64,000 nt of DNA from Bhargavaea ullalensis. Lineage in GTDB: Bacteria > Bacillota > Bacilli > Bacillales_A > Planococcaceae. The first letter of the stretch is position 1, and each line of letters opens with the position of its first letter. The DNA is taken from assembly GCF_040545425.1 (NCBI RefSeq), contig NZ_JBEPLW010000002.1. One strand, 5' to 3'. The notes below the pieces were generated by a model that was given only the letters and a program-made list of their open reading frames with translations, did no database searches and had not been told where the DNA came from. Shown here in pieces: positions 8,271 to 17,123 of the stretch. A program made the position numbers and the translations under genes.

Positions 8271-9539
8271 ATGATGTTCAAAGTGCCAAGAGGAACGAAG
8301 GATCTCCTTCCGGGAGAAACGGAGAGCTGGCAGGCGGTTGAATCGCTCATCCGTGAAACTTGCCGGCTCTACCGGTACGAAGAAATCCGGACGCCGGTGT
8401 TCGAGCAGACGGAACTGTTCACGAGGAGCGTCGGCGATACGACCGATATTGTGCAAAAAGAAATGTATACGTTTGAAGACAGGGGCGGCCGCTCGCTGAC
8501 GCTCCGCCCGGAAGGAACCGCACCGGTCGTCCGGGCATTTGTCGAGCACAAACTGTTCGGACTCCCCGACCAGCCGGTGAAGCTGTATTATATGGGGCCG
8601 ATGTTCCGCTACGAGCGCCAGCAGGCCGGCCGGTACCGTCAGTTCGTTCAGTTCGGCGTGGAGGCGATCGGCAGTGATTCTCCGGCAATCGACGCGGAAG
8701 TGATTGCGCTGGCGATGGATGTGTATCGCCGTGCCGGGCTGGAGAACCTGAAGCTGGTGATCAATTCCCTCGGGGACAAGGAAACGCGCGAAGCGCACCG
8801 CGATGCGCTCATCCGCCACTTTGAACCGGCGATCGGTGAATTCTGCAGCGATTGCCAGAAGCGGCTTGAGAAAAACCCGCTGCGCATCCTCGACTGCAAA
8901 GTGGACCGCGGCCATCCGCTCATGGAAACGGCGCCGGCCCTGACCGACTATCTGAATGAGTCTTCCGCCAAATATTTTGCGGAAGTGAAGGAATCGCTCG
9001 ACGCACTCGGCATTCCATACGAAGTCGATCCGAATCTCGTGCGCGGCCTGGACTACTACAACCACACGGCGTTTGAAATCATGAGCACGGCGGACGGCTT
9101 CGGCGCCATCACGACGCTCTGCGGCGGCGGGCGATACAACGGCCTTTCCGAGGAAATCGGCGGGCCGGAAGCACCGGGGATCGGATTTGCGATGAGCATC
9201 GAGCGCCTGCTCATGGCGCTGGAGGCGGAAGGCATCCGGCTTGGCGGGGAAAAATCGCCGGATGCGTTCATCGTGGCGCTCGATGACCGGTCGAGGCTCG
9301 AAGCAGTCCGGCTTCTCGGTGAACTGCGGGCATCCGGCATTGAAGCGGACATGGACTACCTCGGCAGGAAAATGAAAGCCCAGATGAAAGCGGCCGACCG
9401 GATCGGTGCAAAATTCGTCATTATGATCGGCGAAAACGAACTGGAAAACGGAGCGGCGACTGTGAAGAACATGGAAGCAGGCACCCAGGAGCCGGTGCCG
9501 TTCGGTGACATTGCAAAAACAGTGAAACAGACATCATGA
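8271..9539 (+). CDS. hisS: Histidyl-tRNA synthetase
   Basis: HisRS is a class II synthetase that charges tRNA-His. The 422-residue product begins MMFKVPRGTKDLLPGE, the standard N-terminus. It shows motif 2 (MFRYERQQAGRYRQF) and the histidine-specific segment VRGLDYYNHTAFE. The start is ATG 8271 (or 8274) behind AAAGGATGGG; upstream in-frame codons lie inside the T-box leader. Its TGA is followed 20 bp later by aspS, forming the two-gene operon seen across Bacillales under one T-box. Confidence 0.97.
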   Translation: MMFKVPRGTKDLLPGETESWQAVESLIRETCRLYRYEEIRTPVFEQTELFTRSVGDTTDIVQKEMYTFEDRGGRSLTLRPEGTAPVVRAFVEHKLFGLPDQPVKLYYMGPMFRYERQQAGRYRQFVQFGVEAIGSDSPAIDAEVIALAMDVYRRAGLENLKLVINSLGDKETREAHRDALIRHFEPAIGEFCSDCQKRLEKNPLRILDCKVDRGHPLMETAPALTDYLNESSAKYFAEVKESLDALGIPYEVDPNLVRGLDYYNHTAFEIMSTADGFGAITTLCGGGRYNGLSEEIGGPEAPGIGFAMSIERLLMALEAEGIRLGGEKSPDAFIVALDDRSRLEAVRLLGELRASGIEADMDYLGRKMKAQMKAADRIGAKFVIMIGENELENGAATVKNMEAGTQEPVPFGDIAKTVKQTS

Positions 9540-9559
9540 TGCGGAAGGACGAGGTTGAG

Positions 9560-11353
9560 ATGAAAAGAACGGACTATTGCGGTGAAGTGGCAGAGGAGCA
9601 GATCGGACAGCAGGTTGTCTTGAAGGGATGGGTACAAAAGCGGCGCGATCTCGGCGGGTTGATCTTCGTCGACCTGCGCGACCGGACGGGGATCGTGCAA
9701 GTCGTCTTCAATCCGGACTTTTCCGGAGAAGCGATGAAGACGGCAGACCGCCTGCGCAGTGAATTCGTCGTGGAAATCCGGGGCACGGTGTGCGGCCGCG
9801 AAGAAAACCAGGTGAACCCGAACCTCTCAACCGGCCGGATCGAAATCCAGGCGAACGAAGTCGACATCATCAATGAATCCAAGACGCCTCCGTTCGTCAT
9901 CCAGGACGCGACCGACACAAGCGAGGAAATCAGGCTGAAGTACCGTTATCTCGACATGCGCCGCCCGGCCCTGTTCAATACGTTCAAGATGCGTTCGGAC
10001 ATCATGAAGACGGTCCGCAATTTCCTTTCCGATGAAGGGTTCCTGGAAGTCGAAACGCCTTATCTGACAAAGTCGACGCCGGAAGGGGCGCGCGACTACC
10101 TCGTGCCGAGCCGCGTGCATGAAGGGGAGTTTTACGCACTGCCGCAATCCCCGCAGCTGTTCAAGCAGCTTCTCATGGTTTCCGGGTTCGACAAGTACTA
10201 CCAGATCGTCCGCTGCTTCCGCGATGAAGACCTGCGGGCGGACCGCCAGCCGGAATTCACCCAGATCGACATGGAGATGAGCTTCGCCGAGATGGAAGAC
10301 ATCATTGCGCTCAATGAAACCCTGATGCAGAAAGTGATGAAAGACATCAAGGGCATCGAAGTCAACATCCCGTTTGAGCGGATGACCTACGACGAGGCGA
10401 TGTCACGCTTTGGTTCGGACAAGCCGGACGTCCGGTTTGGCCTTGAACTGAAGGACATCTCGGAAGCCGTGAAAGATTCCGCTTTCAAAGTGTTTGCGGG
10501 CGCCGTTTCGTCCGGCGGCCAGGTGAAAGGCATCAATGTGAAAGGCGCAGCGGCGGACTACTCGCGCAAGGACATCGATGCACTCGGCGAGTTTGCGGGT
10601 CGCTACGGTGCGAAGGGTCTGGCGTGGATGAAGGTCGAGGAAGAGGGCCTCAAGGGTCCGATTGCGAAATTCTTCGAGGGGGAAACGTCCGATTCCGTGA
10701 AACGTGTGCTCGAAGCGGAGCCGGGCGACCTGCTGCTGTTCGTCGCGGACAAGCGTCCGGTCGTCGCAGACGCGCTCGGTGCGCTTCGTCTCAAGCTGGG
10801 CAAGGAGCGCGGCCTGATCGACGAATCCCGTTTCGCATTCCTGTGGGTGACCGACTGGCCGCTGTTTGAATACGACGAGGAAGACGGCCGGTTTTATGCG
10901 GCGCACCACCCGTTCACGATGCCGGTCCGGGAAGACATTCCAAAACTTGAGACCGAGCCGGAGTCCGTCCGGGCGATGGCCTATGACCTCGTGCTCAACG
11001 GATTTGAGCTTGGCGGCGGCTCGCTCCGGATCTATGAGCGGGACATCCAGGAAAAAATGTTAACGGCGCTCGGTTTCACGATGGAAGAAGCACGCGAACA
11101 ATTCGGCTTCCTCCTCGACGCATTCGATTACGGCACACCTCCGCACGGCGGAATCGCCTTCGGGCTCGACCGTCTCGTCATGCTTCTGTCGGGCGCACAG
11201 AGCCTGCGCGACGTGATCGCCTTCCCGAAAACGGCCAGCGCGAGCGACCTGCTCGTCAACGCACCATCCGGCGTGGCGGACGCACAGCTTGAAGAACTGG
11301 GCATAAAGGTCCTGAACGAAAATGAGCCGGAAGTAACTGAAGCGGGGAATTGA
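9560..11353 (+). CDS. aspS: Aspartyl-tRNA synthetase
   Basis: AspRS is a class II synthetase. The 597-residue bacterial-type protein has an N-terminal OB anticodon-binding domain (GWVQKRRDLGGLIF near 24). The catalytic core (CFRDEDLRADRQPEFTQ) is split by a GAD insertion, and the C-terminal motif 3 is FGLDRLVMLL. ATG 9560 behind GGACGAGG is preferred to the ATG at 9536, because homologues begin close to the RTDYCGE segment. The position that is His in some non-discriminating AspRS is Leu here, as in many Bacillus enzymes. The protein alone therefore does not settle whether it also charges tRNA-Asn. The stop codon is embedded in the -35 box of the 6S RNA gene. Confidence 0.97.
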   Translation: MKRTDYCGEVAEEQIGQQVVLKGWVQKRRDLGGLIFVDLRDRTGIVQVVFNPDFSGEAMKTADRLRSEFVVEIRGTVCGREENQVNPNLSTGRIEIQANEVDIINESKTPPFVIQDATDTSEEIRLKYRYLDMRRPALFNTFKMRSDIMKTVRNFLSDEGFLEVETPYLTKSTPEGARDYLVPSRVHEGEFYALPQSPQLFKQLLMVSGFDKYYQIVRCFRDEDLRADRQPEFTQIDMEMSFAEMEDIIALNETLMQKVMKDIKGIEVNIPFERMTYDEAMSRFGSDKPDVRFGLELKDISEAVKDSAFKVFAGAVSSGGQVKGINVKGAAADYSRKDIDALGEFAGRYGAKGLAWMKVEEEGLKGPIAKFFEGETSDSVKRVLEAEPGDLLLFVADKRPVVADALGALRLKLGKERGLIDESRFAFLWVTDWPLFEYDEEDGRFYAAHHPFTMPVREDIPKLETEPESVRAMAYDLVLNGFELGGGSLRIYERDIQEKMLTALGFTMEEAREQFGFLLDAFDYGTPPHGGIAFGLDRLVMLLSGAQSLRDVIAFPKTASASDLLVNAPSGVADAQLEELGIKVLNENEPEVTEAGN

Positions 11354-11378
11354 TTTCTGAAATCTCGTATGTTATGAT
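11350..11378 (+). promoter_or_regulatory. SigA promoter of the 6S RNA gene
   Basis: TTGATT (11350-11355), a 17-bp spacer and TATGAT (11373-11378) lie about 10 nt before the 6S closing stem. The TGA inside the -35 is the aspS stop codon. Confidence 0.7.
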
Positions 11379-11387
11379 GTCTTTAAT

Positions 11388-11575
11388 ACAGATCCTGATG
11401 TGTTCGTTATTTGCTTAACAGTTTTGACCGAACAATCAAATCGTCGGGAGCCCGAATTCCGGCATTGCTGGCACGCCCGCTTGGGACGCCAAACGTGCCG
11501 GAGAGGGCACCCACCTGCTAAGTGCGGGTTCAAAACGATCTCCCAAAGACGGCACGATCGGGATCTGTCCCTTTT
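11388..11575 (+). ncRNA. ssrS: 6S RNA (BsrA/SsrS type)
   Basis: 6S RNA binds the SigA holoenzyme by imitating an open promoter. The gene sits between aspS and tcdA (yrvM), exactly where B. subtilis has bsrA. The 5' part (GATCCTGATGTGTT) resembles BsrA. The ends close with a perfect 8-bp stem (ACAGATCC 11388-11395 with GGATCTGT 11561-11568). About 180 nt of long interrupted hairpin lies between, with no open frame that fits. A SigA promoter precedes it and a terminator follows. The exact 3' end is not fixed by sequence. Confidence 0.85.
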
Positions 11576-11588
11576 AATGAATCTCCAG

Positions 11589-11614
11589 CCTCCCGCCCAT
11601 GCGGGAGGTTTTTA
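11589..11614 (+). terminator. Rho-independent terminator after 6S RNA
   Basis: A perfect 8-bp stem (11589-11596 with 11601-11608), a 4-nt loop and a T run end the 6S transcript upstream of tcdA. Confidence 0.88.
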
Positions 11615-11655
11615 ATTGGCGGAAGGTCCGCCGGAAGGAAAGGAAGGTACGTCAC

Positions 11656-12417
11656 ATGCTGCATCAGTTCTCACGGAATGAATTGTCGATCGGAAAAGAA
11701 GGGGTGGACCGCTACCGGCAAACGACGGTGGCCGTCCTCGGCGTCGGCGGTGTCGGATCCTTTGCGGCAGAAGCCTGCGCCCGGTCGGGAATCGGCCGGA
11801 TCATCCTGATCGACAAAGACGAAGTCGACATCACGAACATCAACCGACAGCTCGTGGCCACGCTGTCCACGATCGGCCGCCAAAAAACGGACGTGATGAA
11901 AGAACGGATTGCGGACGTCAATCCGGACTGTGAAGTGATCACGCTCAACATGTTCTACACCGAAGAAACCGCGGAAAAGCTGTTCGAGCTCAAGCCCGAT
12001 TATGTCATTGATGCGTCGGATACGATCGTCTACAAAATTCACTTGATCAAGGAATGCGTCCGCCGGGGCATCAAGGTCATCTCCAGCATGGGCGTGGCCC
12101 GAAAAAATGACCCGACCCGCCTTCAGATCATCGACATCTCAAAAACCCACACCGATCCGCTGGCGAAGGTGATCCGGACAACCCTCCGCAAAGACGGCAT
12201 CAAAAAAGGCGTGCCGGTCGTCTTCTCGGATGAAAGCCCGATCATCGCGCGCGAAGAAGTGACCGAAGTCGTCGGCAAGCCGGACGCCGAAGTCCGGAAA
12301 GCCAAAATGCCCCCGGCCTCCAACGCCTTCGTCCCGTCGACCGCCGGCCTGTTCTGTGCCAGCTGGGTGCTCAACGACATCGTAAAAGACATCCCGCTCC
12401 AGCGGGTGAAGGGCTAA
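11656..12417 (+). CDS. tcdA: tRNA threonylcarbamoyladenosine dehydratase (TcdA/YrvM)
   Basis: This E1-like ATP-dependent enzyme cyclises t6A37 to ct6A in tRNAs that read ANN codons. The 253-residue protein begins MLHQFSRNELSIGKEG, then has a Rossmann ATP site LGVGGVGSFAAEACARSG (about 31-48) and the IDKDEVDITNINRQ segment of ThiF/MoeB/E1 proteins. A weakly conserved C-terminal region with PSTAGLFCAS follows. The start is ATG 11656 behind AAGGAAAGGAAGG; upstream in-frame codons overlap the 6S terminator. The 20-bp tandem array begins 4 bp after the stop with no terminator between, so the array probably forms the 3' UTR. Confidence 0.94.
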   Translation: MLHQFSRNELSIGKEGVDRYRQTTVAVLGVGGVGSFAAEACARSGIGRIILIDKDEVDITNINRQLVATLSTIGRQKTDVMKERIADVNPDCEVITLNMFYTEETAEKLFELKPDYVIDASDTIVYKIHLIKECVRRGIKVISSMGVARKNDPTRLQIIDISKTHTDPLAKVIRTTLRKDGIKKGVPVVFSDESPIIAREEVTEVVGKPDAEVRKAKMPPASNAFVPSTAGLFCASWVLNDIVKDIPLQRVKG

Positions 12418-12420
12418 CGA

Positions 12421-12840
12421 GTTCAAAAACGGACTAAGGGACTCAATATCGGAGTAAGGGCCCCGATTTCGGAGTAAGGAACGCAAAATCGGAGTAAGAA
12501 TTCCGATTTCGGAGTAAGGGACCCAAAATCGGAGTAAGGATTCCGATATCGGAGTAAGGGACCCAAAATCGGAGTAAGGATTCCGATTTCGGAGTAAGGA
12601 ACTCAAAATCGGAGTAAGAGATTCGATTTCGGAGTAAGGGACCCAAAATCGGAGTAAGGATTCCGATTTCGGAGTAAGGAACTCAAAATCGGAGTAAGAG
12701 ATTCGATTTCGGAGTAAGGGACTCAAAATCGGAGTAAGGGATGCATTTTCGGAGTAAGGATTCCGATATCGGATTAAGGGACCCAAAATCGGAGTAAGAG
12801 ATTCGATTTCGGAGTAAGGGACTCAAAATCGGAGTAAGGA
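12421..12840. repeat. Intergenic tandem array B: 21 units of exactly 20 bp
   Basis: All 21 units share a core close to TCGGAGTAAGG and fall in perfect 20-bp register over 420 bp. Two forms alternate: form A carries AAAATCGG before the core, form B carries CCGATTT followed by CGG. CCGATTT of B is the reverse complement of AAATCGG of A, so neighbouring units can pair into a 7-bp stem with a 16-nt loop about every 40 bp. Alternation is strict for units 3-16 and slips at units 17-18, both B-like. The first and last units are the most diverged. The array lies between tcdA and rarA, which face each other; 12841-12943 holds nothing recognisable. Confidence 0.95.
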
Positions 12841-12943
12841 CTCCAATCGCTGTCCCTAACACATAATTTTATTATGTAAACTCCAACCCGTCCCTGCCCT
12901 GACCCGTCCCCCAATCCGCCATACCACAACACACCCACTCATA

Positions 12944-12982
12944 CAAAACCGGCCGGAGCCCAGTCGCTCCGGCCGGTCCTTT
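12944..12982. terminator. Bidirectional terminator between tcdA and rarA
   Basis: A perfect 12-bp stem (12948-12959 with 12966-12977) has a 6-nt loop. It is flanked by AAAA on the left and CCTTTT on the right, so it can end transcripts from both strands. Confidence 0.88.
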
Positions 12983-12985
12983 TAT

Positions 12986-14272
12986 TCATTTCTTCCTGCT
13001 AAACTCTTTCAGTTTCTTGTGGATGCCGGCCATTTTCTTTTCCTTTCCGGAGATGACCGGTTGGTAGAAGGCTTCGTCTTTGACCGGGTCGGGCAGGTAT
13101 TGCTGGGCGACCCAGCCGCCGAATTCGCCGAGCGGCGTGTCGTGCGGATACTGGTATCCGGTATGGCCGAGCGCGGCAGCGCCGGCATAATGGGCGTCTT
13201 TCAGATGAGACGGGATGTCTCCGGTGTCGCCGGCGTGGATCCGGGCGGCGGCCGCGTCGAACGCGGCGTAGGCGGAGTTGGATTTCTCAGACAGGCACAT
13301 TTCGACGACCGCCACGGAAAGCGGGATCCGGGCTTCCGGCATGCCGAGCCGCTCCGCTGCCTGCACGGCGGATAGGACGTGGGCACCGACGTCCGGGTTG
13401 GCGAGTCCGATGTCTTCATAGGCCATCACAAGCAGGCGGCGGCAGACCGCGACCAGGTCACCCGTCTCCAGCAGGTGGGCCAGGTAAAACACGGCGGCGT
13501 CCGCGTCGCTTCCACGGACCGACTTCTGGAGGGCGGACAGCAAGTTATAGAAGTGGGAGCCTTTCTTGTCTCCAAACACGCCCGCCCGGCCGATCAGGCT
13601 GTCGAGGATCGAGTCTTCGACGGTCGTCACGCCGGCTTCGTCGTCTGACGCCAGGACGGCGGATTCGAGCATCGTCAGCGCCTTGCGTGCATCGCCGCCG
13701 GAACCTTCCGCAAGACGATCGATCTGTTCGTCCGTGATCCGCACGTCCATTTTTCCAAGCCCCCGCTCCGGATCGGCAAGCGCCCGGCGAATGAGACCGC
13801 CGACTTCTTCCGCATCCAGCGCCTTCATCTGCAAAATCTCCCCGCATCTTGACCGGATGGCGGGATTGACGTCATGGTACGGATTTTCCGTCGTGGCGCC
13901 GATCAGGACGATCGACCCGTTTTCCACATGGGGCAGGAGGGCATCCTGCTGGAGCTTGTTGAAGCGGTGGATCTCATCGAGAAACAGGATCACCTTGCCG
14001 GTCATCCGGGCTTCCCCGACCACCTGCTCGACATCTTTTTTTCCTGAAGTTGTTGCGTTCAGGGCGATGAACGGCAGGCCGCTCGTACCGGCGATCGCGT
14101 GGGCGAGTGATGTCTTTCCGACGCCCGGCCGCCCGTACAGCAGCATCGAAGGGACGTGGCCATTTTTGATCATCCGGTAAAGGGCGGTGTCTTTTCCGAT
14201 GATGTGCTCCTGCCCGGCCACTTCGTCGATTGTCCGTGGGCGCATCCGGTAGGCGAGAGGTTCATTGTGCAC
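12986..14272 (-). CDS. rarA: Replication-associated recombination protein A (RarA/MgsA), AAA+ ATPase
   Basis: RarA acts at stalled replication forks and interacts with SSB. The 428-residue protein begins MHNEPLAYRMRP. It has Walker A GRPGVGKTSLA (about 38-48), Walker B ILFLDEIHRF, sensor GATTENP, and a C-terminal tetramerisation domain with GYQYPHDTP near the end. The start is GTG 14272 behind AAGGGATG; the longer frame to 14332 has no ribosome site and lacks homology. It is divergent from cymR, with a TATAAT for each direction (14304-14309 minus, 14357-14362 plus). Confidence 0.95.
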   Translation of the reverse strand: MHNEPLAYRMRPRTIDEVAGQEHIIGKDTALYRMIKNGHVPSMLLYGRPGVGKTSLAHAIAGTSGLPFIALNATTSGKKDVEQVVGEARMTGKVILFLDEIHRFNKLQQDALLPHVENGSIVLIGATTENPYHDVNPAIRSRCGEILQMKALDAEEVGGLIRRALADPERGLGKMDVRITDEQIDRLAEGSGGDARKALTMLESAVLASDDEAGVTTVEDSILDSLIGRAGVFGDKKGSHFYNLLSALQKSVRGSDADAAVFYLAHLLETGDLVAVCRRLLVMAYEDIGLANPDVGAHVLSAVQAAERLGMPEARIPLSVAVVEMCLSEKSNSAYAAFDAAAARIHAGDTGDIPSHLKDAHYAGAAALGHTGYQYPHDTPLGEFGGWVAQQYLPDPVKDEAFYQPVISGKEKKMAGIHKKLKEFSRKK

Positions 14273-14303
14273 AAAATCATCCCTTTCTTCCGTTCCGGCT
14301 TCT

Positions 14304-14362
14304 ATTATACATGGCCGGTGCGGAGTCTTCATGCGCGGGAATCAAAGCGGATATGCTATAAT
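14304..14362. promoter_or_regulatory. Divergent -10 boxes for rarA and cymR
   Basis: TATAAT occurs on the minus strand at 14309-14304 (rarA side) and on the plus strand at 14357-14362 (cymR side). Neither has a convincing -35. The 125-bp region is too short for much else. Confidence 0.4.
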
Positions 14363-14397
14363 GTCGGATAGAAAAGCGCAGGCAGCGGGGTGTACGG

Positions 14398-14817
14398 ATG
14401 AAAATATCAACGAGGGGCCGCTACGGGCTCGCCATCATGATCGAGCTCGGACGGCAATACGGGAACGGCCCGGTGCCGCTCCGGAAAATCGCAGAACTGA
14501 ACCATTTATCTGAGGCCTACCTGGAACAGCTCGTTCCGCCTCTCAGAAACTCCGGGCTTGTCAAGAGCGTGAGGGGGGCGTACGGCGGATACAAGCTCGC
14601 CAAGCCGCCTCATCTCATCTCGGCGGGCGATGTGATCCGGGTCCTTGAAGGGCCGATCCAGCCGGTCGAAGGGATCGAGGACGAGCCCCAGCCCCAGCGC
14701 CAGCTGTGGGGACGGATCCGGGACGCGATCAAAGATGTCCTGGACACCGTGACGATCGAAGATCTGGCGAACATGGATGAAGACGCCGGAGACGACGGCT
14801 ACATGTTCTATATATGA
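14398..14817 (+). CDS. cymR: Rrf2-family transcriptional regulator CymR
   Basis: CymR represses cysteine and sulfur-assimilation genes in Bacillales, acting in a complex with the cysteine synthase CysK. The 139-residue protein has the Rrf2 start MKISTRGRYGLAIMIELG, a winged helix (LNHLSEAYLEQLVPPLR) and the wing SVRGAYGGYKLAKPP. It has no cysteine at all, so it cannot hold the Fe-S cluster of IscR or NsrR. With the position before iscS-mnmA this supports CymR. iscS starts 14 bp after the stop. The classical CymR targets mccA-mccB, next to mtnN in B. subtilis, are not in this window. Confidence 0.93.
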   Translation: MKISTRGRYGLAIMIELGRQYGNGPVPLRKIAELNHLSEAYLEQLVPPLRNSGLVKSVRGAYGGYKLAKPPHLISAGDVIRVLEGPIQPVEGIEDEPQPQRQLWGRIRDAIKDVLDTVTIEDLANMDEDAGDDGYMFYI

Positions 14818-14830
14818 AGGAGTCATGGCA

Positions 14831-15994
14831 ATGAACAAAATTTATCTGGACCACGCGGCCACCACGCCGGTCCGTCCGGAAGTGGCCGCACGGTTCGCGG
14901 AACTTCTTTCAAAAACATACGGAAATCCGTCGAGCATCCATGGAACCGGGCGCGAGGCCCGTCGGATCCTCGACGAAAGCCGGACTCTGATCGCCCGGCT
15001 GATCGGAGCGGAGCCGGCCGAGATCATCTTCACGGGCGGCGGGACGGAAAGCGACAATCTGGCCATTTTCGGCACGGCCGAGGCGAGGAAGGACGAGGGG
15101 CGCCACATCATCACGAGCGTCGTCGAGCACCACGGCGTGCTGAATGCCGTCAGGAAGCTTGAGGCGGCCGGATATGACGTCACCTGGCTTCCCGTCGACC
15201 GGCAGGGAAGAGTTTCGGTTGAGGATGTGCGCGCTGCACTGCGCGACGACACGATCCTCGTCACGATCATGGCCGGGAACAATGAAGTCGGGACGATCCA
15301 GCCGATCGGCGAAATCGGGGAAATCCTGAAAGGCCATCCGGCTTCCTTCCATACGGATGCAGTTCAGGCGTTTGGCGAAATACCGCTTGATGTGGACCGG
15401 CTTGGCGTGGATCTGCTCAGCGCCTCCGCCCACAAGATCAACGGTCCGAAGGGGACCGGGTTCCTTTATCAGCGGACCGGCACGAAGCTGTCGCCTTCCT
15501 CGGCGGGGGGCGAGCAGGAACGCAAGCGCAGGGCGGGAACGGAAAACGTTCCTGCGATTGCCGCATTTGCCCTGGCAGCCGACATCGCCTGCAGGGAAAT
15601 GGACGCACATGCAAAGGAGCACGGCATGTTTAAGCGGCTCATGGCGGATGCGTTGATGGGGGAAGGCATCGACTTCAAGATCAATGCCGAACGCGCCGAA
15701 ACGCTGCCCCATATTCTGAACATCAGCTTTCCGGGCACGGACATCGAGCAGCTGCTCGTCAACCTGGACCTGGCGGGACTTGCCGTGTCAAGCGGCTCGG
15801 CCTGCACGGCGGGTTCGATCGATCCGTCACATGTCCTGGTCGCGATGTACGGAGAAGGGGCGCCGGAACTCCGGAATTCGGTCCGCTTCAGCTTCGGCTA
15901 CGGACTGGAAGGCAAAGACATCCGGGACGCCGCGGCCAAAACGGCGGATGCGGTCCGCAGACTGACACGGCTACAGAAAGGTGAACAACAATGA
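14831..15994 (+). CDS. Cysteine desulfurase (IscS/NifS type, YrvO)
   Basis: This PLP enzyme takes sulfur from cysteine as an enzyme persulfide; the B. subtilis neighbour of mnmA (yrvO) supplies sulfur for tRNA 2-thiouridine. The 387-residue protein begins MNKIYLDHAATTPVRPEV. It has the PLP lysine in SAHKINGPKG and the active-site cysteine in SSGSACTAGS. ATG 14831 is chosen over ATG 14825 because AGGAG at 14818-14822 is 8 nt from the former and only 2 nt from the latter. The stop overlaps the mnmA ATG (ATGA), so the donor and user of sulfur are translationally coupled. Confidence 0.95.
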   Translation: MNKIYLDHAATTPVRPEVAARFAELLSKTYGNPSSIHGTGREARRILDESRTLIARLIGAEPAEIIFTGGGTESDNLAIFGTAEARKDEGRHIITSVVEHHGVLNAVRKLEAAGYDVTWLPVDRQGRVSVEDVRAALRDDTILVTIMAGNNEVGTIQPIGEIGEILKGHPASFHTDAVQAFGEIPLDVDRLGVDLLSASAHKINGPKGTGFLYQRTGTKLSPSSAGGEQERKRRAGTENVPAIAAFALAADIACREMDAHAKEHGMFKRLMADALMGEGIDFKINAERAETLPHILNISFPGTDIEQLLVNLDLAGLAVSSGSACTAGSIDPSHVLVAMYGEGAPELRNSVRFSFGYGLEGKDIRDAAAKTADAVRRLTRLQKGEQQ

Positions 15995-17112
15995 CAGCAA
16001 CCAAATCACCGGCGGACACGAGGGTGGTCGTCGGCATGTCCGGAGGCGTCGACTCGTCCGTCACGGCGCTCCTTCTGAAGGAGCAGGGCTATGACGTCAT
16101 CGGCATCTTCATGAAAAACTGGGATGACACCGATGATTCGGGCGTCTGCACGGCGACCGAGGACTATGAGGACGTGATCCGGGTGTGCAACCAGATCGGC
16201 ATCCCGTACTACGCCGTCAATTTTGAAAAACAATATTGGGACAAAGTCTTTACTTATTTCCTCGACGAATACCGGGCGGGCAGGACGCCGAACCCGGACG
16301 TCATGTGCAACAAGGAAATCAAATTCAAGGCGTTCCTTGACCATGCGATGAGCCTCGGCGCGGATTACCTGGCGACCGGGCACTACGCGCGGGTCGAGCA
16401 GCGAAACGGGGAAACCGCGATGCTGCGCGGGGTCGACGACAACAAAGACCAGACGTATTTCCTCAACCAGCTCTCGCAGGATCAGCTTTCCCGCGTGATG
16501 TTCCCGCTCGGCCATCTCGAGAAACCCGAAGTGCGGAAAATCGCCGAAGAGGCGGGACTTGCCACGGCGAAGAAAAAAGACTCGACCGGCATCTGCTTTA
16601 TCGGCGAGCGCAATTTCAAGGAATTCCTGTCAGGCTACCTGCCCGCGCAGCCCGGCCCGATGGAAGATATGGACGGAAAGCGCATGGGGACCCATGAAGG
16701 ACTCATGTACTATACGATCGGGCAGCGCCACGGCCTCGGGATCGGCGGCGCCGGGGATCCTTGGTTCGTCATCGGCAAGGATCTCGAGCGCAATGTGCTT
16801 CTCGTCGGGCAGAACTTCCACCACGACGCCCTGTATTCCGACGGGCTCAAGGCGGTCAATGTCAGCTTCACTTCCGACAAGCAAAAACCGGGCGAGTTCA
16901 GCTGCACGGCGAAATTCCGCTACCGCCAGCCGGATACCGGGGTGAAGGTCCGGCTTTCCGGCGACGGAACGGCCGTCGTCACCTTTGACGAGCCGGTGCG
17001 CGCCATCACGCCGGGCCAGGCCGTCGTCTTCTATGACGGGGACGAATGCCTCGGCGGCGGGACGATCGACGAAGTATACAAAAACGGCGCAAGGCTCGAA
17101 TACGTTGGCTGA
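15991..17112 (+). CDS. mnmA: tRNA-specific 2-thiouridylase MnmA
   Basis: MnmA adds sulfur to U34 of tRNA-Lys, -Glu and -Gln. The 373-residue protein has the PP-loop GMSGGVDSSVTALLL (about 15-29), the catalytic cysteine in PDVMCNKEIKF and the second one in STGICFIGER. A C-terminal beta-barrel region completes the usual length. The first 10 residues (MTATKSPADT) are a short extension before the conserved core. It overlaps the desulfurase by 4 bp; the TPR gene follows 11 bp later. Confidence 0.97.
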   Translation: MTATKSPADTRVVVGMSGGVDSSVTALLLKEQGYDVIGIFMKNWDDTDDSGVCTATEDYEDVIRVCNQIGIPYYAVNFEKQYWDKVFTYFLDEYRAGRTPNPDVMCNKEIKFKAFLDHAMSLGADYLATGHYARVEQRNGETAMLRGVDDNKDQTYFLNQLSQDQLSRVMFPLGHLEKPEVRKIAEEAGLATAKKKDSTGICFIGERNFKEFLSGYLPAQPGPMEDMDGKRMGTHEGLMYYTIGQRHGLGIGGAGDPWFVIGKDLERNVLLVGQNFHHDALYSDGLKAVNVSFTSDKQKPGEFSCTAKFRYRQPDTGVKVRLSGDGTAVVTFDEPVRAITPGQAVVFYDGDECLGGGTIDEVYKNGARLEYVG

Positions 17113-17123
17113 GGAGGGGCATC

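Noticed and set aside
12139..12786. A 215-codon minus-strand ORF across array B and the end of tcdA
   Set aside because: Its sequence is the translation of the 20-bp repeat, repeating every 20 residues, and it then runs antisense through tcdA. It has no ribosome site.
12421..12840. Possible CRISPR array
   Set aside because: There are no unique spacers of 28-40 bp between repeats; the 20-bp units are contiguous, and no cas genes are nearby.
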